Positions 9,603-17,478 of a DNA stretch of 64,000 nt are shown here, piece after piece (the stretch's first letter is position 1; each line of letters starts with the position of its first letter). The notes under the pieces are model-generated. The model worked only from the letters and a program-made list of their open reading frames with translations, ran no database searches and was not told the origin of the DNA. Both the position numbers and the translations under genes were made by a program. Origin of the DNA: Sphingobacterium sp. UBA4616 (GTDB lineage: Bacteria > Bacteroidota > Bacteroidia > Sphingobacteriales > Sphingobacteriaceae); NCBI GenBank assembly GCA_002386525.1, contig DGIS01000022.1, forward strand, positions 1-64,000. Reading direction: 5' to 3'.

Positions 9603-12282
9603 TTCCTTTCCCTAGATATTTGTTAAAATCCCACTTCACGCCGATCAGAAAGTATTGTGTTAATACCTGTTGAACGGATTCGGAATAGTTGGTGTCACTT
9701 GCACTACGGCGTGTATTATTAAATGTGTTGAAAATGTCAAAAGCCTTTACACTAAGCGTCATGCTCTCATCTTTTAGCACTTTTTTCTCCAATTCAATAT
9801 TGGCATAAAATTGATTGATTGATTTTTTATAAAGCTTAGTCGGGCCTGTATAGCTATAGAAAATATTGGTCATGATATTAAATTTCTTCGGTAAAAAGTA
9901 CTTAATATAGGCTGACGTTCCCCCCAAAAAACTTGTCGCATTATATTGCGTGTTGATCGAATTTTGCTGTATATTAAATCCGGTATTTACAGAAACGTCA
10001 AAGTCAAATCCCTCTGAGTCTTGTTCATTTAAGCTTGAACCTACGCTAAAATTGGTGTTCTTTGCATTGTTCAGCAGAAATTCGCCGCTGGATTGACCAC
10101 CTTCAAATTTGGTGTAGCTATAGCTATTATTAAATATGACGCTTGCACTCTTGTTAAAGTTGATACGACGATTGGCTAAAGGTTGCATGTGGTTGATATT
10201 CAGAGTGCTATTCCAGCTGGATTTGCCGGACAGGTTTTCGTAAGTGCTGATTTGAGCCGAATTGTCCAATATGGTGGTTTTGTTAACAATAGGATTGTTG
10301 ACAAAAGAAAAGCTCCCGTTGATATTAATATTTGTTCCTTTCAATAAACTGAAAGCATTATAATTGGCCGAAATATTATTACTAACTGCGCGCTTAAGAT
10401 CGGGATTACCAATTTGCTGGAACAAAGGATTGGTTTGGGGTTGAAGTGGCTGTAATTGATCAAACGACGGTATAATATTTGAACTCTGATAAGCTAATCG
10501 TATATTTCTACTGTTTGAAATTCGATAATTGGCGTCAATATTTAAATTGTTATCCCAAAAGTTACGGGCAAGATCAATGGCCCTGTAGCTATCATTCAGC
10601 TGTTGATTCTTGTAGAAAGTTCGGTTTGAAAAATTGATTTCCAGTTTTTCTTTGCGGTAAGAAAAGTTGACATTAACTCCTTGATTAGTGTTATTGTCCA
10701 CCTGATTTTGAGAGTAAAGTGAATCAAACTGCTGCGTGATATTGTTTATTGAATTTTGCGTATTGGTGTTTTTTGAATGATTAAAACTATAGCCCAAGGC
10801 AACATTGATATACGCATTGATTCGGTTATTCAAGTTGATGGACGAAGTGAAATTATTGCCCTTATTCCAGCCCTGTCGATTTTGGTCGATAATGGTGCTA
10901 TCTGCTGTTTTATAAAAATAGGTTCGTGAATTGACTTTACTTTCTGAAGATGATTCTTTGTGATTGTTGCCGATCATCACATTTAAAGAGCGTCCCGGTT
11001 TTAGCCGCTTTCTATAGTTTAAGCGAAAATTGTTGTTCGAGTTTGAAGAATTCGACTGATTATTCTCCCTAAAGTCACTGATTGGATTAGCCAATCCATC
11101 GCTTGTGTTGCTGTTTGTATTGTTAAATTGCGAAGTATTTTCCCAACTGGCATTGGATTGGAGTTCGATACTTTGCGTGGAATCCAGTCGCATGCTGATG
11201 TTTGAACGGAAATCATGACTTTGGCTGTGCCTTTCATTATTAGTACTCGTGTTTTTTTCTTGAATAGACTCGTCTGGCAGCACGTTTTTATTGTAAGTTT
11301 CTGAACGGTTCTTATTGCTATTGTCGTCGTAACCATAGTTGGCATTTACTTTTAGGGCTTTTTTGAAGAACTGATTATCATAGTTGGCGCCAAGGTTTGT
11401 GTTCAGTGGTTCGCCCGTAATTTGATTGTTCATCCGTAAAGAGCCCTCACGACCACTTGAACTTCCCATATTATTGTGGCTGGCAGTAATTCCAATACGC
11501 TCGGTCTTGTTAAATTTGGCAGCGAACAGATTTCCAGCATATAGTCCTTGGGATCCCGCTAATGCCTCCATGTTCCCAAATAGGCCTTTTCGAGCTTTCT
11601 CCTTAAGCACAACATTAACCGTTTGGATCCTTACGCCATCGTCGATGCCCGAAAGCTCGGCCTCCTCAGATTTTTTCTCATAAAGCTGTACCTTGTCGAC
11701 AGCATCTGCTCGTACATTTCTAATGGCTATTTTAGGATCATAACCAAAAAATTCCTCCCCATCAATAAATACTTTTTGTACTGATTTTCCCTGAGCCGTG
11801 ATAGTTCCGTCTCCCGTCACGGTGAAACCGGGTAGACGACGCAGTAAATCTTCCAGTTTGGCATTTTTTTCCGTCGCGAAACTCGCGGCGTCATATTCTA
11901 TGGTGTCACCTTTGAGTGTAATTGGAAGACGACGGGTCACAATCACCTCCTGTAAAACGTTTCTTTGGGAATTTATTTTGATATCGTGTAAGTCCAGATC
12001 TTTGTCTGCAATTTGGATCGTATCGCTATAGAGTTCAAATTTAGGGTAGGAGGCCAGCATGATGTAGCTCCCCGGTTTAATATTTTTAACCTGGAATCTC
12101 CCCTCTTCATTGGCGCGGTTAAAATAACGGAGAACTGAATCGCGGTTCAATAAAATAATAGAAGCATTGGTCAGGGGTTTATCATCTGCCTTGTCTAGAA
12201 TCCTCCCCTTGATGTTTATTTGCGAGTAAGCACTGTTGATGAGGATAAATAGCAAAAATAATAATTCAACTAATCTTTTCAT
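9595..12282 (-). CDS. TonB-dependent receptor-like outer-membrane beta-barrel protein
   Basis: This 895-residue outer-membrane protein has a signal peptide (MKRLVELLFLLFILINSAYSQ). A CarboxypepD-like domain follows (about 22-105: INIKGRILDKADDKPLTNASIILLNRD). Next is a plug-like domain (VIVTRRLPITLKGDTIEYDAASF ... VQKVFIDGEEFFGYDPKIAIRNVRADAVDKVQLYEKKSEEAELSG). A large Asn/Ser-rich barrel of the OMP_b-brl_3 type completes the protein. These lack a clear TonB box and their cargo is mostly unknown. It is the first gene of a two-gene unit with the GLPGLI gene, which suggests they act on the same exported peptide or substrate. Confidence 0.9.
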   Translation of the reverse strand: MKRLVELLFLLFILINSAYSQINIKGRILDKADDKPLTNASIILLNRDSVLRYFNRANEEGRFQVKNIKPGSYIMLASYPKFELYSDTIQIADKDLDLHDIKINSQRNVLQEVIVTRRLPITLKGDTIEYDAASFATEKNAKLEDLLRRLPGFTVTGDGTITAQGKSVQKVFIDGEEFFGYDPKIAIRNVRADAVDKVQLYEKKSEEAELSGIDDGVRIQTVNVVLKEKARKGLFGNMEALAGSQGLYAGNLFAAKFNKTERIGITASHNNMGSSSGREGSLRMNNQITGEPLNTNLGANYDNQFFKKALKVNANYGYDDNSNKNRSETYNKNVLPDESIQEKNTSTNNERHSQSHDFRSNISMRLDSTQSIELQSNASWENTSQFNNTNSNTSDGLANPISDFRENNQSNSSNSNNNFRLNYRKRLKPGRSLNVMIGNNHKESSSESKVNSRTYFYKTADSTIIDQNRQGWNKGNNFTSSINLNNRINAYINVALGYSFNHSKNTNTQNSINNITQQFDSLYSQNQVDNNTNQGVNVNFSYRKEKLEINFSNRTFYKNQQLNDSYRAIDLARNFWDNNLNIDANYRISNSRNIRLAYQSSNIIPSFDQLQPLQPQTNPLFQQIGNPDLKRAVSNNISANYNAFSLLKGTNININGSFSFVNNPIVNKTTILDNSAQISTYENLSGKSSWNSTLNINHMQPLANRRINFNKSASVIFNNSYSYTKFEGGQSSGEFLLNNAKNTNFSVGSSLNEQDSEGFDFDVSVNTGFNIQQNSINTQYNATSFLGGTSAYIKYFLPKKFNIMTNIFYSYTGPTKLYKKSINQFYANIELEKKVLKDESMTLSVKAFDIFNTFNNTRRSASDTNYSESVQQVLTQYFLIGVKWDFNKYLGKGND

Positions 12283-12299
12283 GTACGGGTGTTATCCTT

Positions 12300-12307
12300 C
12301 AAATATA
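12300..12307 (-). promoter_or_regulatory. -7 promoter element for the receptor/GLPGLI pair
   Basis: TATATTTG on the minus strand lies 17 bases before the ATG at 12282. No TTG is seen at the ideal distance upstream. Confidence 0.4.
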
Positions 12308-12463
12308 ATTTACTTAATCGTTAATAAATGTAAAATATCTTTTCTGAATGTAAAATCTTTGGTATATCCCCCGGAGGGTAGCAGCTTTTTGTTATTTTAA
12401 TGGAAGTTTTTAGAAAATCTTTATTTTTATTGCATTCAATACAGATAGTTGCCGATAGGTATG

Positions 12464-12494
12464 TTGAGAAAGTTGGAAGTAAAATTTACCTTTG
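12464..12494 (+). promoter_or_regulatory. Bacteroidota-type promoter for the thioredoxin-like gene
   Basis: TTG (12464-12466), a 20-base spacer and TACCTTTG (12487-12494) lie just before the ATG at 12510. Because the -7 element overlaps an in-frame TTG at 12492, that upstream start codon can be excluded. Confidence 0.7.
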
Positions 12495-12509
12495 CACAAA
12501 ATTGATGTT

Positions 12510-13064
12510 ATGACTTTTGAAAATTACTTGCAGCAATTCGAAGATATCTTAAATCATCCTGAGAATTACCCGGCCTATCAGGACGAAGAATATTATCAGT
12601 ACACCAAAATGAACTGGGCTAGAATGGGCCGGTGGTTAAAACGATTTATGCCAAACTCGGATTTTGATCATTTTGTAAAGTCAATTGCTGAGAAACAACA
12701 ATGGATTATTATTACTGAACCTTGGTGCGGGGATGCGGCGCATTCTGTACCGATGCTCGCTAAAATGGCCTCACAAAACTCCAACATCACGTTGGACATA
12801 CAACTTCGTGACAGCGCGCCTTTTCTGATCGATTCTTACCTGACCAACGGAGGGAAATCTATTCCGATTCTTGTCATACGTGATGAAAACGGACGAGATT
12901 TAGCTGTCTGGGGGCCACGTCCTACAGCTTGCCAAGATTTGTTCTTGAAGCTGAAAGAGCAGGGAGTGGATTTCTCCGAAATTAAAGAAGAAATTCAAAA
13001 ATGGTATAATGCCGATAAAGGAGTAGCCATCCAAAAGGAAATCCAGTCCCTGCTGGAAAAATAA
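12510..13064 (+). CDS. Thioredoxin-fold protein (Thioredoxin_9-like) with a single active-site cysteine
   Basis: This 184-residue cytoplasmic protein has a thioredoxin-like core: IIITEPWCGDAAHSVPMLAKMA is the active-site helix and GGKSIPILVIRDENG contains the cis-Pro loop. The usual CxxC is reduced to C-G-D-A-A, so one cysteine remains and no intramolecular disulfide can form there. This is typical of the Thioredoxin_9 family. The start at 12510 is fixed by the promoter directly upstream. It is probably a monothiol or redox-related protein of unknown partner. Confidence 0.8.
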   Translation: MTFENYLQQFEDILNHPENYPAYQDEEYYQYTKMNWARMGRWLKRFMPNSDFDHFVKSIAEKQQWIIITEPWCGDAAHSVPMLAKMASQNSNITLDIQLRDSAPFLIDSYLTNGGKSIPILVIRDENGRDLAVWGPRPTACQDLFLKLKEQGVDFSEIKEEIQKWYNADKGVAIQKEIQSLLEK

Positions 13065-13134
13065 GGGAAAGTACATTTTTTTCCTTTTCTGGCCATGTTT
13101 TGGAAAAGGAATGTTAAGCTAAAACCAAAGAAAT

Positions 13135-13497
13135 ATGAACATTGAAGATCTGAGGGATTATTGTTTATCTATCGGGCCAGTTGTGGAAGAAACCCCATTT
13201 GGTCCAGATACACTTGTGTTTAAGATTGGCGGCAAGATTTTTTTATTGGTTGGGCTGGATCAGATCGATGAACTTCGGTTTAATGTAAAGTGTAATCCCG
13301 AAAGGGCAATAGAATTGCGTGAAAAGTACGAACATACAGTGCTACCGGGCTATCATATGAATAAAAAGCATTGGAATACCATTATTGCCAATCGAGAACT
13401 GGAAGACAAAATTCTTGAAGAACTCATTGTCCATAGTTATAGTCTAATTGTTGAAAGCTTGCCGACTAAACTCAAGCAGGAGATCAAGGGGTTATAG
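13135..13497 (+). CDS. MmcQ/YjbR family protein
   Basis: This 120-residue protein belongs to the small MmcQ/YjbR family, with a CyaY-like fold and proposed double-stranded DNA binding. Family features are the N-terminal LRDYCLSIGPVVEETPFGPDTLVFKIGGKIFLLVGLD. The central RFNVKCNPERAIELREKYEHTVLPGYHMNKKHWNTI and the C-terminal IVHSYSLIVESLPTKLKQ are also conserved. It lies 70 bases downstream of the thioredoxin-like gene on the same strand and could share its transcript. Confidence 0.88.
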   Translation: MNIEDLRDYCLSIGPVVEETPFGPDTLVFKIGGKIFLLVGLDQIDELRFNVKCNPERAIELREKYEHTVLPGYHMNKKHWNTIIANRELEDKILEELIVHSYSLIVESLPTKLKQEIKGL

Positions 13498-13587
13498 CCA
13501 GCCCATATATTTGACGAATCGGTTTACTGTTAAGGAAAAGCATTTCAATGACTTTTTCTGACACTTGGTATGCTGGATTTGCCAAAA

Positions 13588-13616
13588 TTGTGAAATCACA
13601 TCGATTAATAAATTTA
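13588..13616 (+). promoter_or_regulatory. Possible promoter for the PCMD lipoprotein gene
   Basis: TTG (13588-13590), 18 bases, then TAAATTTA (13609-13616). The last base departs from TAnnTTTG, so support is moderate. The ATG follows at 13634. Confidence 0.35.
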
Positions 13617-13633
13617 CACTAAATATTATTTTT

Positions 13634-14776
13634 ATGAAGCGAACACGAAATTACTTGTGGGTAATCGGTTTTACGTTCCTTCTCAGCTTGGGAAGTTGTA
13701 TCAAGGAAGAAGCTCTGAATGCTGAGGCGGACATCGAAGCGGCTAGTATCCCTCAAGGGGATCAGGTTTTAAAGGGTAACCCCTCCATAGATAACAATAC
13801 TGTTGTTTTCCCATTAAAACGTTTTACGGGGAATTATATGCAATCTCCTGAATTTGTGTTGACGCCTGGGGCATCAATCGAGCCGAAAAGTGGTACAGAA
13901 CTTAATTTTTTCGAACCACAAAAATATACTGTTACTTCCCAGGATGGAGCTTGGACTAAGACATATACGGTTTCATTTGTGATTGATGAAGGGGCAGATT
14001 TATATGCTCCTTTTGAGAATGCTGAAGTGGTAGATACGGATAGTCCAGAAGGACATTATCATAAGTTTTTTGATTTGACAACACTAGGGCAAAAAAAATA
14101 TAATTGGGCAACAGCAAATGATGGATATAATATTTTAGCTGCTACTCTTTTAGAACAAGGAGAACAATTGGTCCCTGGCTTTTATCCCACGACACAGATA
14201 ACAGATGGTTATATCGGTAAAGCTGCGAAACTTACGACCAAAAGTACAGGAGCATTAGGTGGACTATTTGGCTCACCCCTCGCTGCAGGTAATTTATTCT
14301 TAGGGGAATTTAAAACAACATTTCCAACAATTAACTCCACACGTTTTGGACTTCCTTATGACAATAAAACTGCCCCTTTGGCATTGAGGGGATTTTTTAA
14401 ATATAAAGCTGGTGAGTTGTTTATTGTAAACAATGCGCCTTCACAGCTAAAGAAAGATACTTGGGATGGGTATGCGTTATTGTTTGAAAAGGTCTCACCG
14501 CCGAAAGATAATTTTCTAACTGGAGCACATAGCTTCACTGATCCACGTATAGTTGCCGTTGCACGCGTGGGAGCAAAAGAGCAGATTGAGACAAATGTAT
14601 GGACGCCATTTAACCTTCCTTTCTCTTTTGTCAATGGTAAATCATTCGATCCCACTAAAGAATATATGTATACAATTGTATTTAGTTCAAGTAAAGAGGG
14701 GGATAAGTTTAACGGTGCTGTAGGCAGTACATTACTTATTGATGAAGTAGAGCTAGTTGTAAATAACTTAAAATAG
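13634..14776 (+). CDS. PCMD domain-containing lipoprotein
   Basis: This 380-residue lipoprotein has an N-terminal signal with lipobox (FTFLLSLGSC, Cys about residue 21). A DUF-type Ig-like repeat follows (about residues 30-120, ending in WTKTYTVSFVI). Then comes a PCMD-type beta-sandwich (about 130-380: FENAEVV...NWATANDGYNIL...GYIGKAAKLTT...LRGFFKYKAGE...LLIDEVELV). PCMD is a putative carbohydrate-metabolism domain common in Bacteroidota surface proteins. I chose the ATG at 13634, not the upstream start at 13565, because the signal peptide begins there. It is followed by an outer-membrane barrel gene, suggesting an envelope pair. Confidence 0.82.
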   Translation: MKRTRNYLWVIGFTFLLSLGSCIKEEALNAEADIEAASIPQGDQVLKGNPSIDNNTVVFPLKRFTGNYMQSPEFVLTPGASIEPKSGTELNFFEPQKYTVTSQDGAWTKTYTVSFVIDEGADLYAPFENAEVVDTDSPEGHYHKFFDLTTLGQKKYNWATANDGYNILAATLLEQGEQLVPGFYPTTQITDGYIGKAAKLTTKSTGALGGLFGSPLAAGNLFLGEFKTTFPTINSTRFGLPYDNKTAPLALRGFFKYKAGELFIVNNAPSQLKKDTWDGYALLFEKVSPPKDNFLTGAHSFTDPRIVAVARVGAKEQIETNVWTPFNLPFSFVNGKSFDPTKEYMYTIVFSSSKEGDKFNGAVGSTLLIDEVELVVNNLK

Positions 14777-14877
14777 TATCCCTTCTATTATCAATAAATA
14801 TAAATACTTCAATGGAGGAGCATATCACTGAATATATTCCCAATTGGTGTGATCATTTTTAAATTAAAGACTATCTA

Positions 14878-15651
14878 ATGAATAAGTTTCTCTATATAAT
14901 TGCTGTCTTCATGATAGCGACTGGTGGTGTGCAGGCTCAAAGCGGCACGTCAAATCATCCAAATTTTTTCAATACCGATATCGATTACGCATTGCAGGCT
15001 CAGTTCAGTATTGGTGGCAGTAGCCCGTTGGGTCTCCCTCAAACCATACGGAAGATTGAAAGTTTCAATCCAGGTTTGCAGGTCGGACTAGAAGCAAATG
15101 CGACAAAATGGTTAGGTGAAAAGAAAATCTTGGGGGTTCGTACCGGGCTTCGCTTCGAAACAAAAGGGATGAAAACTAAGGCGCGGGTGAAAAACTATTT
15201 AACGGAGATTGTAAAAGATAATGCTAAAGTGAAAGGGTATTATACGGGTAAAGTGGAAACTAACGTTCAAAATACCTATCTAACACTGCCGGTGTTAGCG
15301 GTCTATAAGTTATCTAACCGGTGGAATCTCTATGGAGGACTTTATTTCGCTACATTATTGGATAATAGTTTTGATGGAAATGTGTCTGATGGTTATTTGC
15401 GTCAAAATACACCAACCGGAACAAAAATTACATTTGAAGAGGGAAGTCAGGCTTTCTATGATTTCTCTGAGAACGTTCGGAAATTTCAATGGGGAACGCA
15501 AGTTGGAGCAGAATGGCTCCTGAACCAACACTTTAAATTTTTAACCGATCTGACCTACGGATTTAACAATATCCTCGAGAAAGATTTTAATTCTATAGAC
15601 TTTAGTATGCATAATATCTATCTAAATGTTGGATTTGGCTACACTTTTTAA
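14878..15651 (+). CDS. PorT-like outer-membrane beta-barrel protein
   Basis: This 257-residue protein has a signal peptide (LYIIAVFMIATGGVQAQ). An 8- to 10-stranded barrel pattern follows, with alternating strands such as QVGLEANATKWLG, GVRTGLRFETKGMK, NTYLTLPVLAVYKLSNRWNLYGGLYFA and the terminal LNVGFGYTF. The C-terminal Phe is typical for outer-membrane insertion. It belongs to the small porin/PorT-like barrels. It starts 101 bases after the PCMD lipoprotein and shares its terminator, so the two are probably one operon. Confidence 0.85.
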   Translation: MNKFLYIIAVFMIATGGVQAQSGTSNHPNFFNTDIDYALQAQFSIGGSSPLGLPQTIRKIESFNPGLQVGLEANATKWLGEKKILGVRTGLRFETKGMKTKARVKNYLTEIVKDNAKVKGYYTGKVETNVQNTYLTLPVLAVYKLSNRWNLYGGLYFATLLDNSFDGNVSDGYLRQNTPTGTKITFEEGSQAFYDFSENVRKFQWGTQVGAEWLLNQHFKFLTDLTYGFNNILEKDFNSIDFSMHNIYLNVGFGYTF

Positions 15652-15683
15652 GCATAAATTAGGTGTTTCGGCGACCTAAAATG

Positions 15684-15723
15684 AAAAGGATACCATTAGT
15701 TTAATGGCTAATGGAATCCTTTT
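15684..15723. terminator. Bidirectional terminator between the barrel gene and the oxygenase gene
   Basis: AAAAGGAT-A-CCATTAG pairs with CTAATGG-A-ATCCTTTT (15 bp with one A-A mismatch), with A- and T-runs on both sides. The two flanking genes converge here. Confidence 0.88.
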
Positions 15724-15759
15724 TGATATATTTTTGGAGTTTTATCTTCCTTTTACAGA

Positions 15760-16722
15760 TTACATTTTTAATCCGATTTCTCTCAACCGCTCATCCAGGT
15801 ATTGACCCGCGGTATAATCTTCGTAAACTTTCGGGTGTTCTGCATCGATGCATGATTCTAGTGAAGCCAAGCTCATGGAAGATTTTGGATGCAAAAAGAA
15901 AGGGATAGAAAAACGCGAAGTTCCCATCTTTTCCCGTGGAGGATTGACAACACGGTGCGTAGTTGATTTCAGCTTATTGTTTGTCAATCGTTGCAACATA
16001 TCGCCCACATTAATAACAATATCTTCGCCTTTGGCTTTAATAGGGAACCATTCGCCATCTTTTGTCAACACTTCTAGACCATCCGCACTGGCACCAATTA
16101 ATAAGGTAATGAGGTTGATATCTTCGTGTGCACCGGCACGAACAGCGTCAGGCGCTAAGGCATCAGGGTCATTGATTGGGAAATAATGGATCGCACGTAG
16201 AATAGAATTACCATTGATAACAAATTTTTCGAAGTAATTCTCTTCCAGGTCAAGGTAGATCGCAATCGCTTTCAGTAAGTCGCGGCCTGTATCTTCAAGC
16301 TTTTTATAAACCTCAGCTGTGACACCGTTAAAGCGAGGAATTTCAGCAACTTCTGGATTGTCCGGAAAATCAGCTTTGGAATATTTTTCGCCAACAATTG
16401 TTTGGCCGCGCTGCCAAAATTCTTTTAAGTCCGGAGTCTTCGCATCTTTAGCTTTTTCTCTTCCTTTTGCTGTATAACCACGCTGACCTGCCAATTCTGG
16501 AAACTCATATTTTTCCTTCGTCTCAGTAGGTAAGCTGAAAAATTCAGGAACTACTTGGTACAACTCCTCGATCAGATCTTTTGATAAGCCATGATTTGCA
16601 ATCGTTACAAAGCCCGTTTCGTTAAACGCTTTGCCAATATCTTGAATAAATTGATTTCTTTGTTCTTGGGTTCCTTGTGTGTAATGCTGCAAGTCCAAGC
16701 GCGGTATGTTTACTAAAGCCAT
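15760..16722 (-). CDS. 2-oxoglutarate/Fe(II)-dependent dioxygenase (isopenicillin N synthase-like)
   Basis: This 320-residue cytoplasmic oxygenase has an N-terminal DIOX_N region (IPRLDLQHY...GFVTIANHGLSKDLIEELY). A jelly-roll core follows with the iron ligands His199-x-Asp201 (GAHEDINLITLL) and His256 (STTHRVVNP). The 2-oxoglutarate-binding RxS motif is at Arg270/Ser272 (SRFSIPFF). Length and order match the plant-type IPNS-like superfamily. The in-frame extension up to 16854 is rejected because the promoter element lies inside it. Substrate unknown. It is divergent from the MarR/beta-oxidation operon. Confidence 0.9.
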   Translation of the reverse strand: MALVNIPRLDLQHYTQGTQEQRNQFIQDIGKAFNETGFVTIANHGLSKDLIEELYQVVPEFFSLPTETKEKYEFPELAGQRGYTAKGREKAKDAKTPDLKEFWQRGQTIVGEKYSKADFPDNPEVAEIPRFNGVTAEVYKKLEDTGRDLLKAIAIYLDLEENYFEKFVINGNSILRAIHYFPINDPDALAPDAVRAGAHEDINLITLLIGASADGLEVLTKDGEWFPIKAKGEDIVINVGDMLQRLTNNKLKSTTHRVVNPPREKMGTSRFSIPFFLHPKSSMSLASLESCIDAEHPKVYEDYTAGQYLDERLREIGLKM

Positions 16723-16745
16723 ACAGTGTTGATATTTGTTTAGGA

Positions 16746-16753
16746 CAAAGTTA
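16746..16753 (-). promoter_or_regulatory. -7 promoter element for the oxygenase gene
   Basis: TAACTTTG on the minus strand lies 23 bases upstream of the ATG at 16722. No good -33 TTG is seen. It also argues against the longer ORF that reaches 16854. Confidence 0.45.
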
Positions 16754-16930
16754 ACGGAATTAATTTTGATTATTACATAAAGGTTGTTAATAAAAGTTTT
16801 TAGTTTTACTGTATCGTTCTGTATTTCAGTGTTTAAAAGTTTTCCACATTTCAATAGTGCTCTTAGTTTCGCTTAACCTATAAACGGTCATCATGCTGAC
16901 GAATATATGACAAAATTTATAGTTCGGATC

Positions 16931-16961
16931 TTGCTATTCTAATTCCTAACGAGTATATTTG
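16931..16961 (+). promoter_or_regulatory. Promoter of the marR/beta-oxidation operon
   Basis: TTG (16931-16933), a 20-base spacer and TATATTTG (16954-16961) form a perfect match to the Bacteroidota consensus. The marR ATG is at 16998. A palindrome overlaps its downstream end. Confidence 0.75.
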
Positions 16962-16981
16962 TTATGCAAGCATAATAAATA
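16956..16981 (+). promoter_or_regulatory. Probable MarR operator
   Basis: The core TTATGC-AA-GCATAA is a perfect inverted repeat (16962-16975). The flanks TATTTG / TAAATA extend it to 26 bases with one mismatch. It overlaps the -7 element and the expected transcription start. Binding there by the MarR protein encoded next would block the promoter; this is inferred from position and symmetry. Confidence 0.55.
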
Positions 16982-16997
16982 GCTTGAGAGTGCGCTT

Positions 16998-17438
16998 ATG
17001 AACCAAAATCAGACAATCGATTATTTTTTAAAAACAGGCTGGCAGACCATAGCCAATAAATACAATCAAATCGCTTCGCAGTATGGATTTACGCAGGCGG
17101 CGGGTTATATTTTGATAAATATCCATAAAGAAGGCACTCCTGTTTCTCAGATTGCAAATCTGACGGGAGTTAAAACAACTAGTTTGTCTCGGGTGTTGAA
17201 TAATTTGGAGTCATTGGGATTTATTTACCGGGAGACTAGCGAAACGGATAAAAGATCTGTGAAAGTATATTTGACAGAACTCGGTCGCGAAAAAAGGAGA
17301 ATTGCTAAAGATGTCGTGCGTAATTTCAATCAATACCTGGCAGATAATTTTTCAGAAAATGAGCGTGACCAATTGATTGCTTCGCTAGCGAAACTAAATG
17401 ATCTTGCAAACAGCTACAAGGAAGAAGTAATCGTCTAG
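16998..17438 (+). CDS. MarR family transcriptional regulator
   Basis: This 146-residue winged-helix repressor has a dimerisation N-terminus. The recognition region GTPVSQIANLTGVKTTSLSRVLNNLESLGFIYRETSETDKRSVKVYLTELGREKRR (about residues 50-105) contains the MarR DxRxxxV/LxLT signature (DKRSVKVYLTELG). It is the first gene of the beta-oxidation operon, 40 bases before the next start. It probably represses itself and the operon through the palindrome at 16956-16981. The inducer is likely an acyl-CoA or fatty acid, by analogy and context only. Confidence 0.92.
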   Translation: MNQNQTIDYFLKTGWQTIANKYNQIASQYGFTQAAGYILINIHKEGTPVSQIANLTGVKTTSLSRVLNNLESLGFIYRETSETDKRSVKVYLTELGREKRRIAKDVVRNFNQYLADNFSENERDQLIASLAKLNDLANSYKEEVIV

Positions 17439-17478
17439 AATTTAAACCAAATGTACAGAAGTGCATACTAAATATGTT

